A DNA stretch of 64,000 nt from Manihot esculenta (lineage: Eukaryota > Streptophyta > Magnoliopsida > Malpighiales > Euphorbiaceae), in NCBI RefSeq assembly GCF_001659605.2, contig NC_035178.2, forward strand, positions 12,222,062 through 12,286,061. Reading direction: 5' to 3'. A program made the translations under genes and the position numbers. Numbering within the stretch: the stretch's first letter is position 1; every line of letters starts with the position of its first letter. Positions 21,706 to 33,120 of this stretch are shown one piece after another. The notes under the pieces are model-generated. The model was not told the origin of the DNA, did no database searches, and saw nothing but the letters and a program-made list of their open reading frames with translations.

Positions 21706-24700
21706 TCAGAAAAGATAAGGGTATTGCTGGAGCATGGACTCCCGTGTCTCCCAGGTGCACTCTTCCATATTGTGGTGGTTCCATAGGACTTTCACCATCG
21801 GGATTTCCTTGTTTCTTAGCTTTCTGATCTGGGTGTCTATGATCCGCACTGGCTGCTTAACATAGGTGAGATCCTCTTGGATCTCCACATCAGGCTCACT
21901 AAGAACCTTGCCCGGATCTGACACAAATTTCCTCAACATTAAAACATGGAAAACCGGATGGATTCTTGCCATTGAAGCAGGCAAATCTAGCTTGTACGAC
22001 ACATTCCCAATCTTCTGCAAGATTTCAAAGGGTCCGATGTATCGTGGGGCTAGTTTACCTTTCTTCCCAAAGCGAACCACTCCTTTCATTGGAGACACCT
22101 TGAGCAATACCAGATCCCCCTCCTGAAACTCTACTTGTCGTCTGCGGATGTCTGCATAACTCTTCTGTCTGCTTGTAGCAGTCTTGATTCTCTCTCTGAT
22201 TATGGGTACCACCCTGCTGGTGATCTCTACTAGCTCAGGCCCTGCCAAGGCCTTTTCTCCAACTTCCTCCCAGCAAACAGGTGACCTGCACTTCCTCCCA
22301 TACAAAGCTTCATACGGAGCCATCCCGATGCTAGCATGATGGCTGTTATTGTAGGCAAACTCCACCAAAGGTAGATGCTGCCTCCAAGAACCGCCAAAGT
22401 CCAGCACACACATTCTAAGCATATCCTCGATAGTCTGGATGGTCCTTTCGAACTGTCCGTCCGTCTGGGGGTGGAAGGCAGTACTGAAATCCAACCTAGT
22501 ACCCATGGCATTCTGCAGACTCCGCCAAAACCTGGAGGTGAACTGGGGCCCTCTATCTGACACTATCGAAATAGGAACCCCATGCAGCCTGACGACCTCA
22601 TCCACATATACCTGCGCCAACTTGTCCACAGAGTAGCCACTCCTGACAGGGATGAAGTGAGCAGATTTGGTGAGTCTGTCCACAATCACCCATATGGAGT
22701 CCAACCTGTTGGACGCTGCCGGTAACCCCACTACGAAATCCATAGCTATATTCTCCCATTTCCACTCTGGAATAGGTAGCGGGTTAAGCATTCTAGCCGG
22801 CTTCTGATGTTCCAGCTTCACCCTCTGACACACTTCGCAAGCGGACACAAACTGTGCCACTTCTTTCTTCATCGCTGGCCACCAATAAACTTTCTTCAAG
22901 TCTTGATACATCTTGGTGGCTCTGGGGTGAACGCTGTATCTTGCATTATGAGCCTCCCTCATAATGTCTCCTTTTAGCCCTATGTCATCTGGTACACACA
23001 ATTGACTCCCATAGCGGAGGATCCCCTTACTGTCAAATCTGAACTCACTGTCCTTGCCTGACTGAACAGTCCTGGCAATCTTCACTAACTCTGGGTCCTC
23101 ATGCTGTTTCTGAGCCACTTGCTCCAGAAACACAGGTGTCACTCTCATCTGGGCCACCAAAGCACCGGTACCAGACAACTCCAACTGTAGACCTTCATCA
23201 ATGAGCTTGTAATACTCCTTCACCACTGGTCTCCTCTCTGCCGTGATGTGGGATAGACTGCCTAGTGAATTCTGGCTTAGGGCGTCCGCCACGACATTCG
23301 CCTTACCCGGATGATACTGAATCTTGCAATCATAGTCACTCAGCAGCTCTACCCATCTCCTCTGTCTCAAGTTCAAATCTCCTTGACTCAGGATGTACTG
23401 CAGGCTTTTATGATCTGTGAAGATCTCACATTTTACCCCATAGAGGTAGTGCCTCCACATCTTGAGTGCAAAGATTACTGCTGCCATCTCAAGGTCATGT
23501 GTGGGGTAATTCAACTCATGCTTCTTCAGCTGCCTAGAAGCATAAGCAATCACCCTCTCGTTCTGCATCAGTACACAACCCAGTCCCACACGGGACGCAT
23601 CACAAAAGACCGTAAAGTCCTCATCACTAGATGGCAGAGCTAAAACTGGTGCTGAAGTCAACCTCTTCTTAAGCTCTTCAAAACTCTCTTTGCACTGGTC
23701 GGTCCATAGAAACTTCTGATTCTTCCTGGTTAGTCTGGTCAGAGGAGCTGCTACTTTCGAGAAGTCCTGAACGAACCTCCTGTAGTAACCTGCCAAACCC
23801 AAGAAACTCCTGATCTCCGTCACTGAAGTGGGTCTAGGCCAGTTAGCCACAGTTTCTGTCTTCTTGGGGTCCACCTCTATTCCATTTTCTGACACTACAT
23901 GCCCCAAGAAGGAAATGCTCCTCAGCCAGAATTCACACTTAGAGAACTTGGCATACAAGCCATGTTCCCTCAAGGTCTGCAAAACCAACCGCAGATAATG
24001 GTCATGCTCCTATGCATTCCTGGAATACACCAAGATATCGTCTATGAAGACAATAACAAAGTGATCCAGGTACTGACTAAACACTCTATTCATGAGATCC
24101 ATGAATGCTGCAGGGGCGTTGGTTAACCCGAACGGCATTACAAGGAACTCAAAATGCCCATATCTGGTCCTGAAAGCTGTCTTTGGCACATCATCTTCTC
24201 GGATCCTCAGCTGATGGTACCCCGATCTCAGATCTATTTTGGAGAAACAACCTGCTCCGGCTAGCTGGTCGAATAGATCGTCGATCCTTTGCAATGGGTA
24301 CTTGTTCTTGATAGTGACTTTGTTCAACTGTCTGTAGTCGATACAAAGTCTAAGGGATCCATCCTTCTTTCTGACAAACAAGACTGGAGCACCCCAGGGT
24401 GAGGTACTCGGTCGGATGAAGCCCTTGTCTACCAGTTCTTGCAACTATTCTTTCAATTCTTTCAACTCGGCTGGAGCCATCCTGTAGGGAGGGATAGAGA
24501 TCGGTCGGGTTCCAGGCATCAATTCTATCTCGAACTCTATCTCCCTAATAGGTGGTAAACCTGGCAACTCGTCTGGGAAGACGTCTAGAAACTCTCTAAC
24601 CACTGGCACCGAGACGGGCTCTCTAACCTGACTGCTAAGCTCTCTCACATGAGCCAAATACCCTTGACATCCCTTCCTAAGCAACCTATGAGCCTGAAGA

Positions 24701-26691
24701 GCTGATATCAGACCTCTAGGTGTACCCCTCCTGTCTCCCCTGAAGACAACCTCTGACCCATCCTGACCTCTGAACTTGACTACCTTGTCCCTGCAGTCCA
24801 AGGTAGCACCATGGGTAGATAACCAGTCCATCCCTAAAATGACGTCAAAATCTGTCAAATCTAGAACCACCAGGTCGGCGGACAAGCATCTTCCCTCAAC
24901 AAATACAGGACTACACTGGCAGACTGACTCTGCCACTGATGGATCACACTTGGGTCCACTGACCCAGAGAGGACACTCTAACTCAGAGATCATCAACCCT
25001 AACCTCTGGACGGCTCTCGGTGCAATAAAAGAATGAGATGCGCCCGGGTCCATCAAGGCATATACATCTGAACAACCAATGACTAAGTTACCTGCCACCA
25101 CGGTGTTAGATGCATCGGCCTCCTGCTGAGTCATTGTGAAGATCCGTACTGGAGCTGATAGACCTTCACCTCTGAAACCCGCTGAAGAAGAGGCTGCCCC
25201 TCTCCCTCTGCCTCTGCCACTGGCCTGAGTCATGGCTGGAGCTGCTAGCTGCGCTACACTACCTGAAGCTGTCTGCTGGGACTGTGATGTCGGGGCTGCT
25301 CTTGGACATTCTCGAGACATATGCCCCTCCTGACCATATCTGTAATAGGTCGTCGTCCCAAACCGACATACTCCCCTGTGTGGCTTACCACACCTTGCAC
25401 AAACTGCATTATCCGCACCAGAGCTTGAGCCACTCCCTAGTCCCAGACTGGACTTGACCTTGTTCCAAAACTTGTTCTTCTTAGACTTCCTGGGACCTCT
25501 CTCCCACTTCTTGCTACCTGACGTTGCTGCACTCATTGAAGAAGAGCCTGGGGTCTTAGAACCAGAAGGCTGTGCCACTGACTGCTTAACTGTCCCCTGA
25601 ATGATGGCACTGGCCTCCATTTTCCGGGCCATGTCCACAATGGCATGGAAGCTCTCCCTATCTGCTGACTGGATCAAGGAGGAATATCTGGAGTGGAGTT
25701 TCATGATATACCTCCTTGACCTTTTCTGGTCTGAGTCAAGATCTTGCCCTGCAAATGGCAACAACTCCAAGAATCTGTCCGTGAACTCCTCTACACCCAT
25801 CTCATCAGTCTGCCTCAACTGTTCAAACTCTATCATCTTCAGCTCCCTTGAACTATCTGGGAAAGCCCATCCTACAAACTCGTTTGCAAACTCCTCCCAA
25901 GACATGCTATCCACTTTCGGGTTCACATAATTCTTGAACCACTCTCGTGCCTTCTTGCACTTAAGTGTGAACCCAGCCATCTGAATGGCTCTACTATCAT
26001 CAGCCCCAATTTCATCTGTGATCACCTTAACCCTTTCAAGATACACAAACGGGTCATCCCCTTTTTCATACTGGGGAGCACCCAACTTCATGTAGTCGGT
26101 CATCTTGACCTTGCTCCCACTGGCTGAGCTAGGTATAGAAGGTTGAGCAACTGGGGCTGCTGGTTCTGCTGGAGGAGGAGGGGGTGCAGCATCCCCTGGG
26201 GTAGGGTTTGCTGGATTTGGATAGTAAGGTGGGGGTGGATACATTGGGTATTGTGAATATGGTAGATAATAAGGTGGGTATGGCCTCTGTGTAGGATAAG
26301 GGCTAAAACTATGGTAATCTGATGTGCCTCCCATCGAATATCCAGGGTTTTGTGAGAAGGGTGGGTAGTAAGGTGGCTGAACAAATTCCGAGGCCTAGGT
26401 GCCTCCTTGGGATTCTCCCATTCCTTCTTCTGACATGCTAACTCCCAGACTGCCATCCCTCCTCTGCTCTACATCCATATCATCCCCCAAGTCCTCTGAC
26501 ATTCCTCCCTGAACTGTTCCTCTGACTGATCTGCTTCTACCCATATCCAAAGACCTCCTAGGGTCTCTTACTGCTCTTTCCCTGCTAGACCTGCTTGACA
26601 TTGCCCTAGGCAATGCTGGAGGACGGGCGCTCGTGCCCTCATCCTCAGGTGGTACTCCAGTCAATCTTGCTGATCGACAAGTTCCTCTCAT
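21706..26691 (-). pseudogene. Tekay A gag-pol, three amber codons
   Basis: A single frame of 1,661 sense or amber codons from ATG 26691. TAG codons lie at 26395-26397, 24445-24447 and 24010-24012; compared with copy C they replace CAG, CAG and GAG. Domains in order: Pro/Tyr-rich N-terminus, gag core, nucleocapsid, protease (MDPGASHSF), RT ([10 protein letters not shown]), RNase H ([13 protein letters not shown]), integrase with HHCC finger and DDE core ([13 protein letters not shown]), chromodomain. The second nucleocapsid knuckle has lost both leading cysteines (YYRYGQEGH where copy C has CFRCGQEGH). Close to functional but dead as it stands. Confidence 0.95.
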
Positions 26692-26699
26692 CCTGTTTT

Positions 26700-28663
26700 C
26701 TGAAAAACAGTACACATCACATAAACATTAGCATCATATGGTTCATGTGGACACACATGAACCCGCATCACATACATATCCTTCACATCATAGTATTAAT
26801 GCACATGTATATAATCATGGCATTTCACATCATCAAACAAGACAGGACTCTACATCCTATCCTAGTGGACATGATCTTCCTATTGTGCTTGACCTTCTAT
26901 AACATCTATGAGCCCGACACTCTAGGTCCGACCATATGAACCTAGGGCTCTAATACCATTCTATAACAACCCGAAAATCGGACTGCTACCGGCGCTAGGA
27001 TCCAGATCGGTTTAAGGCTGCCGGGACCCGTAGCAAGCCTGACATAACCTGAAAACCTGATTAACCCCATACATGATCAACAACATTCATAAAAATTTAA
27101 AACTTTTCTTTCATTCATACACCAAACTCAACCTGTGCATGCACTGAACATAATCATAAACATGATCCCTCTGTGGGATCTCATCAATGCCCCAAAAGGG
27201 CGATACAACATATGTTGAGTTGGTTTACATAAACATCATAAAAAGATTTAGGATCATGCATTAAAAAGGGATACCTTACACATAGGTCAAGCACAACCTC
27301 TAATCCTCAATATCATTTCATTACATAACTAGTCATAACTTTACAATTTCATCATGTCCACAACTTCTAACTATTACATAAAAACAGACTTCAATACTCT
27401 TGCTGACCTCCTGGTCTACCCTGTACCTGCAAACCTGGGGAATTTGAGAGAGGGGTGAGCTACAAGAGCCCAGTGAGCAGAATAATAAAACATTTAAACA
27501 TATGATAATATGAAATGCATCACATCACAACTAATCATATCAAGGATGAACTTGTCACCATATAGCCCTCTACATAATCCAATCATGCCAGGGGCGTAGT
27601 GCAGGCCACATCTGGTCTTTCTCTTATACATAACATAACATACATAATCCATGATGCCGGGGGCGTAGTGCAGGCCACTTCCGGTCTTTCTCTTACATAG
27701 TGCCAGGGGCGTAGTGCAGGCACGCCTGGACTTCCATATCATATCATCATGTCATAACATATGAGGGCTAGTGGATCATTCAACGTTCATCCACATCAAC
27801 AACATATTATGCAATGCAACATATTCGTGAATTCTAATGCAAACACCCTAATATATCTTATGGCATTCATGATGCGTGAATCATGCTAAAACTTTCATTT
27901 AATTTCTTAATTTAAAACATTAAGTTTAGTTCCACTCACCTCTGGCCGAAGCTCTACTGACTCAGAAGCAGCTGACTCACTGCTGAGGTCCTCGGTTTCT
28001 CGGGTCCGAACCTACACAGGTGGACTCAAATGAGGGACCAAACAACTAGAACATAACTCTAAAAACATCCCCCAAAAACCCCTTGAAACATCACAAAACA
28101 TCCATGCAAGAACATGCAAAGGAAGGCTGGACAGGGCACTTTCGGCGGCAGGTTCGGCGGCCGAAAGTCCCTCCAGAGCCGAAAGTCAGGCAGGTTCGGC
28201 GGCACCTTCGGCGGCCGAAACTCCCAGACAGAGGCGAAACTCATGCATGTTCGGCGGCACTTTCGGCGGCCGAAACTCCCAAACAGAGACGAAAGTCTCC
28301 TTTCGGGGGCAAGCTTCGGCAGCCGAAGGCTGCCTCCACAGGAGGGTTCGGCGGCCGAAAATCTCTTCGGCTGCCGAACCTGGTTTCTCCCAAAGGGCAT
28401 AAACTAGGTTCAAACATGCACAAATGCCTCCAAACTCAAACCATCATACATTTAGCTCAACCAAAATATGCATACAAGCTCCTAGGGGTCTCAAACTACC
28501 TTAAACCCCAACTACAACACATCAAACGCACATTACAAGCCACATTGCTCAAAAACTCATCAAAAACTCATAAACTCAACATAAGCTTACTCATGCATTT
28601 TCTACCCTAAGAACTTCATAAAACTTACTTAAAACATAATATAAGCTAGAGATCGACTCTTAC
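26700..28663 (-). other. Putative leader intron of Tekay A
   Basis: Donor AAGAG/GTAAGAG in the 5' LTR (intron starts 28663) and acceptor TACTGTTTTTCAG (intron ends 26700), 8 nt before the gag ATG at 26691. Both sites match those of copy C. Inference only; no transcript data. Confidence 0.5.
26941..26958 (-). other. Primer binding site of Tekay A
   Basis: The minus strand reads TGGTATTAGAGCCCTAGG, one transition away from the initiator Met-tRNA complement seen in copy C. Confidence 0.88.
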
Positions 28664-29258
28664 CTCTTGAAGATCGAGAGTAGAGGCGACCAAACTTAGA
28701 GTTAGGAGAGATTTGAGTTCTTGAACCTCAAAGCTCCAAAACTTTGCTCAAAAGCTCAAATCTTCAAAACAAAGTTAAAACAAATGAAAACTTGAAAGAT
28801 CTAGAGGAAAAACATCAAAGATCGGTGAGGGACGGCGGAGAGCTCACCTTGGCCGAAAATGGGAAAAAAGCTCGCCCGTTTTCGGCTAAGGGACCCTTTT
28901 ATAATGGCTGTCCAGGCCACGTTTGGGGGCCGAATGTGCCTCCGCATGCATGCCATGTTCGGCGGCCGAACTTGAGGTTCGGCGGCCGAACCTGGACTTC
29001 CCTCACTTATGCCTTCGGGGGCCTAAGGCACACCCGAAATGCATGCACGTTCGGCGGCCGAACTTTGAGTTTCGGCGGCCGAACATGAGTTTCCCTCCAA
29101 AGTTGTTTTTATTCAAAACTCATTTCCTCTTTACTTAAAATCATCAAAAACATTAAAACATTTCATGGAAACATGGTTTTACCCTTCTAGAGGTCTCGAC
29201 ATCCGAGATTCCACCGGACGGTAGGAATTTCGATACCGGAGTCTAGCCGGGTATTACA
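26962..29258 (-). repeat. 5' LTR of Tekay A
   Basis: 2,297 bp, about 98 percent identical by eye to 19299-21597. Seven differences are packed into the first 70 bases beside the primer binding site, including TA for the terminal TG. Confidence 0.95.
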
Positions 29259-32177
29259 CTTATACATGAGTATAGTAGAGAATCTGACATGTAGATAGAG
29301 AAAAAGCTTGACCGGATTGTTACTAATGATGCATGGAGAATACAATTCCCTTTTGTTGTTGCTTATTCTTTAGAGAATTCCTCCTCTGACCATCTTCCTA
29401 TCTTATTGTAGATTAGAACTTATGTGCCAAAGACACAAGCTAAACGATTTAAATTCGAGAATTCATGGCTGCATGAACCTGCTTGTCACAATATCATTAG
29501 TAATACTTGGCAGCAGCATTCGGATGAACCAGTGGATAGAAAGCTTGGATTTTTTGGGGATGTTCTTTATACTTGGGGGGCGAATCTTCATAATTTGCAT
29601 TCTACAGCTATTGAGAATTGCAGGAAATTGATGAGGGATTATCGTGGTTCACGTGTTCAGTCTGATATGGAATGGTTTAAATATGCCAAACAACAATTCT
29701 TTTCTCTTCTTCATGATAGGGAGGTTCATTGGAAACGAAGATCTAAGGTGTTTTGGCTCAAAGAGGGTGATTTTAATACTCAATTTTTTCATGCTATGGC
29801 CACTAATAGATTCAAAAAGAACAATTTTACTCGACTAAAAGACCGCACAGGGACATAGAAGGATAAAAGCACTGGTATTGAATCTCTTATTTCTGATTAT
29901 TTTTTCACTTTATTCACTTATGTACGAGGTGATGGTGCTGCAGTTATAGAGCATATTCTGACTTGTGTGACTTTAGATATGAACCAAGATCTTATGGCTC
30001 CATATAGTGTTGAAGAGGTTCGGGCAGCTGTATTTAGCATGAAGCCTGATAAATCTCCAGGCATTAACGGGTTTAACCCGGGGTTCTTTCAAAGTCACTG
30101 GGATATTGTAGGAGAAGACGTGAGCCAAGCATGTATCGGGTATTTGGAGGCAGGCTCGTTTCCAACGAAAATGAATGACACAGTGTTGATGTTGATTCCT
30201 AAGAAGTCCTCTCCTAAGTTTATGACTAACTTACGGCCTATTGCCTTGTGCAATGTGATATACAAAATCATGAGTAAGATGATTTTTAACTACTTGCGTA
30301 AGATTTTGCTCTGTGTCTCCCTTTCAGAATGCTTTTATTCCTGGACGTAGTATTCATGACAACTCTATTATTGCCTATGAATTAATGCACTATTTTTTTA
30401 ATCATCAGAGAGGAGCTGATGCCTATGTTGCCCTTAAAATGGATATAAGTAAAGTGTATGACCGCTTGGAATGGAGGTATATCTCAGAGGTTCTTTTGAA
30501 ATTTAGGTTTCATTCTCGATGGATTAATCTGGTTATGAGTTGTATTACTACTGTTCAGTACTCGATTTTGTTTGATGGCAATTATTTGGAGCCAATTATT
30601 CCATCTAGAGGATTACGCCAAGGCGATCCCATTTTCCATATATTTTCATTTTGTGTGCCGAAGGCCTTTCGCGTATGATTTTAAATAGGGTGGATGTGGG
30701 CTTGTTACATGGCTATCCAATTGTTTGGCATGCTCCTTATATCTCACATTTGTTTTTTTTGTAGATGACAGCCTCCTATTGTTCAAGGCTAATCGAAGAG
30801 AGGCAACGGTGGTTAAAGATATCATTTCAGCCTATGCTTATGCTTCAGAGCATGAGATTAACTTTGCTAAATCTTCAGTGTGCTTTTCTAGAAATACTAG
30901 TGATGAAGCCAGACATATAGTATGTGATACTTTATCTATTGGCTAGCAACCTGACTTGGGACATTATTTGGATTTGCCTACTCGAATTAGTTTGAACAAA
31001 AAATAGGTTTTCTAATTCATCAAAGATAGGATGTGGAAGAAGTTGAACTATTGGATGTGGGCTACTTGTCTAAAGCTGGAAAGGAGATTATGTTGAAGAC
31101 GGTATTGCAAACCTTGCCTAACTATATAATGAACCTTTTTTTGCTTCAAAAAACTCTTTTGTTTAGAATTGCAATAGATTATGAATAGTTTTTGGTGGGC
31201 GAAAGGCATTGATCATGCTAATGGTATCCATTGGATGAGTTGGTAGCGGTTGAGTTGGCCGAAAGCTTTTAAGGGTCTCGGTTTTGAAAGGTTACAGGAA
31301 TTCAACTTGGCAATGCTTGGAAGGCACGCCTGGAACATATTTACTTCTTCTCCTAACAGTTTGTTTGCTCAACTCTTAAAGGCTAAGTATTTCCCCTCTT
31401 GTTCATTTCTTGACGCTCGGTTAGGAAATAATCCAAGCTACTTGGCAAAGCTAATGGGAATGTAGAGATTTAATCTGTGCAGGGGCAATTAAACAGGTAG
31501 GTAGTGGCACTACAATCTCCATTTTGACTGATCCTTATGTCCCTGACTTGCCTAATTTTCACATAAGGTCTGATACAATATTACCCATGCAAGTCTCTTG
31601 AGTTGCAGATTTAATTGAAGGCCACCATGGGGATGTTGGATTAATGCGTTCTCTATTTACAGAAGTAGAGCCTGTTGTAGTATTGTCCATTCATTTGAGT
31701 TATGGAATTCATCGGGATAGTTGGGTATGGAGTTGGGATGGCAAATGCAAATTCATTGTCAGGAGTGCTTATCGTATTTTGTCTCAAGAGGATGCAGATT
31801 TGTAGCAATTTCCATCTATGCTAGGACATCAACAACAATACCAACCTGTGTTTTGGAAAAAGTTATGGAGACTGAAGGTTCCAGTGAAGACAACTCATTT
31901 TGTTTGGAGAGCTTGCAATGAGGCTATCCCTTATATGGATCATCTCCAACAACGACGTGTTTCTCTTATTAATAGTTGTGTTTTTTGCCATATCAGTAAT
32001 GAGTCTCCAATACATATATTTGTTAATTGTCCATTTACCCATACTTGTTGGAATTTAGTGGAGATTGGTCGGTTTTATCTTAATATGCATTCTCTTAAGT
32101 TTTGCTTAGCTAATTTGATCCATTCTATGTCAAAAGATATTGCCGGGTTTATTGTCATGATGTTGTGGGCTATCTGA
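29259..32177 (+). pseudogene. LINE ORF2, reverse transcriptase and zf-RVT part
   Basis: Fragments in shifting frames: linker 29424-29858 (RSKVFWLKEGDFNTQFFHAM), RT fingers 29967-30350 (MKPDKSPGINGFNPGFFQ, LRPIALCNVIYKIMSK), palm 30313-30678 (NAFIPGRSIHDNSIIAYE, ALKMDISKVYDRLEW, GLRQGDP), catalytic FFVDDSLLLF at 30745-30780, and a C-terminal zinc-binding domain 31818-32177 (WKKLWRLKVPVKTTHFVW, CVFCHISNESPIHIFVNCPF). At least five frame breaks. Clearly the downstream half of the endonuclease at 18682. Confidence 0.9.
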
Positions 32178-32609
32178 ACCAACACAATCAATTCTTTAAA
32201 ACATTTGTTATCAAAAGTATTTTTACAATATTTATTTTGAAAAAAAAAATTTAAAAGCTGATAAAAAATATTAAAACAAAAATGTCATTGAACAAAATAC
32301 TTTTCGGCGACTTCTATAGTTCGTGTAAAACAAAGTAACACTTACTTTATTAGGTATATTATTCATATTTTACGAAAATTTATATTTTAATTTAATTTTT
32401 TTATAAAATAAATTGATTTTTCAATTAATCATATTACAGAAAACATATGGTATTTATGGAAATTGAAAATTAATATTAAAATCTATAATGTTTGTATTGT
32501 AAATTTTATAAATTATATGCAATGACATAGATTTTTGTAAAATAATTATTTTATAAAGATTATTAAATCAATAAAAGACTATGGCATTTTCATATATATA
32601 TAAGAATAT

Positions 32610-33120
32610 TAACATTTTAAAATATAAAAATAATAATATATTTTTATAAATAAGAAAATAGATTATTTTTAGTTTTTTCTCAAATGGTTTTTTTATTAGT
32701 TTAATATATTTTTTATTTGTAGAAAAATATGTATTTATATTTTTGAAATATCAATTTCCGTTAACCTAACACATTTTCGCAAAATAATTTTGCAAAAATA
32801 AGAATTATTTTACATAAATTTAAAATAAAATGTATAATTTCTGTAAAATTTAATTTATTATTTTGTAATATGATTGATTAAAAAAATCAATCCACTTAAA
32901 AAAAATCTAAATAAAATATAAGATTTTCGTAAAATATAAATAATTTATATAACAAAGTAATTGTTATTTTATTTTAAACCAAGTAATTATAGAAAATCCC
33001 ATATTTTTTCATTGGAGGTTAGCTTTCATTCAGAATTATTGTTTATAAAATTACAGTATATTTTGAAATAAGTAAATTATATTTTAATTTATGAATTTTA
33101 ACGTAATTAATAAATTAATT
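32610..33120 (-). repeat. Right arm of the long inverted repeat
   Basis: Reverse complement of 16900-17462 with moderate divergence. Just inside it, 32330-32500 carries a second, direct-oriented copy of part of the left arm (TATTTTACGAAAATTTATAT, AATTAATCATATTACAG), so the right side is itself a small foldback. Confidence 0.78.

Larger units (their letters stand above)
19299..29258 (-). mobile_element. Tekay-like chromovirus copy A inserted in the LINE
   Basis: 9,960 bp with 2.3 kb LTRs, 5-bp target duplication CTTAT (19294-19298 and 29259-29263), primer binding site, polypurine tract and a single gag-pol frame ending in a chromodomain. Long LTRs plus a C-terminal chromodomain fit the Tekay/Del clade of Ty3/gypsy chromoviruses. 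The coding frame is intact except for three TAG codons. The LTRs differ at roughly 37 positions by eye. Confidence 0.96.
17466..32190 (+). mobile_element. L1-type LINE retrotransposon, decayed and split
   Basis: ORF1 (DUF4283-type with CCHC knuckle), then apurinic endonuclease, reverse transcriptase and a C-terminal zinc-binding RT-associated domain, in the usual plant L1 order on the plus strand. A Tekay-like element occupies 19299-29258, so LINE sequence is 17466-19298 plus 29259-32190. Multiple stops and frameshifts make it non-functional. No clear poly-A tail or target duplication was found at the 3' end, so the borders are approximate. Confidence 0.85.
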
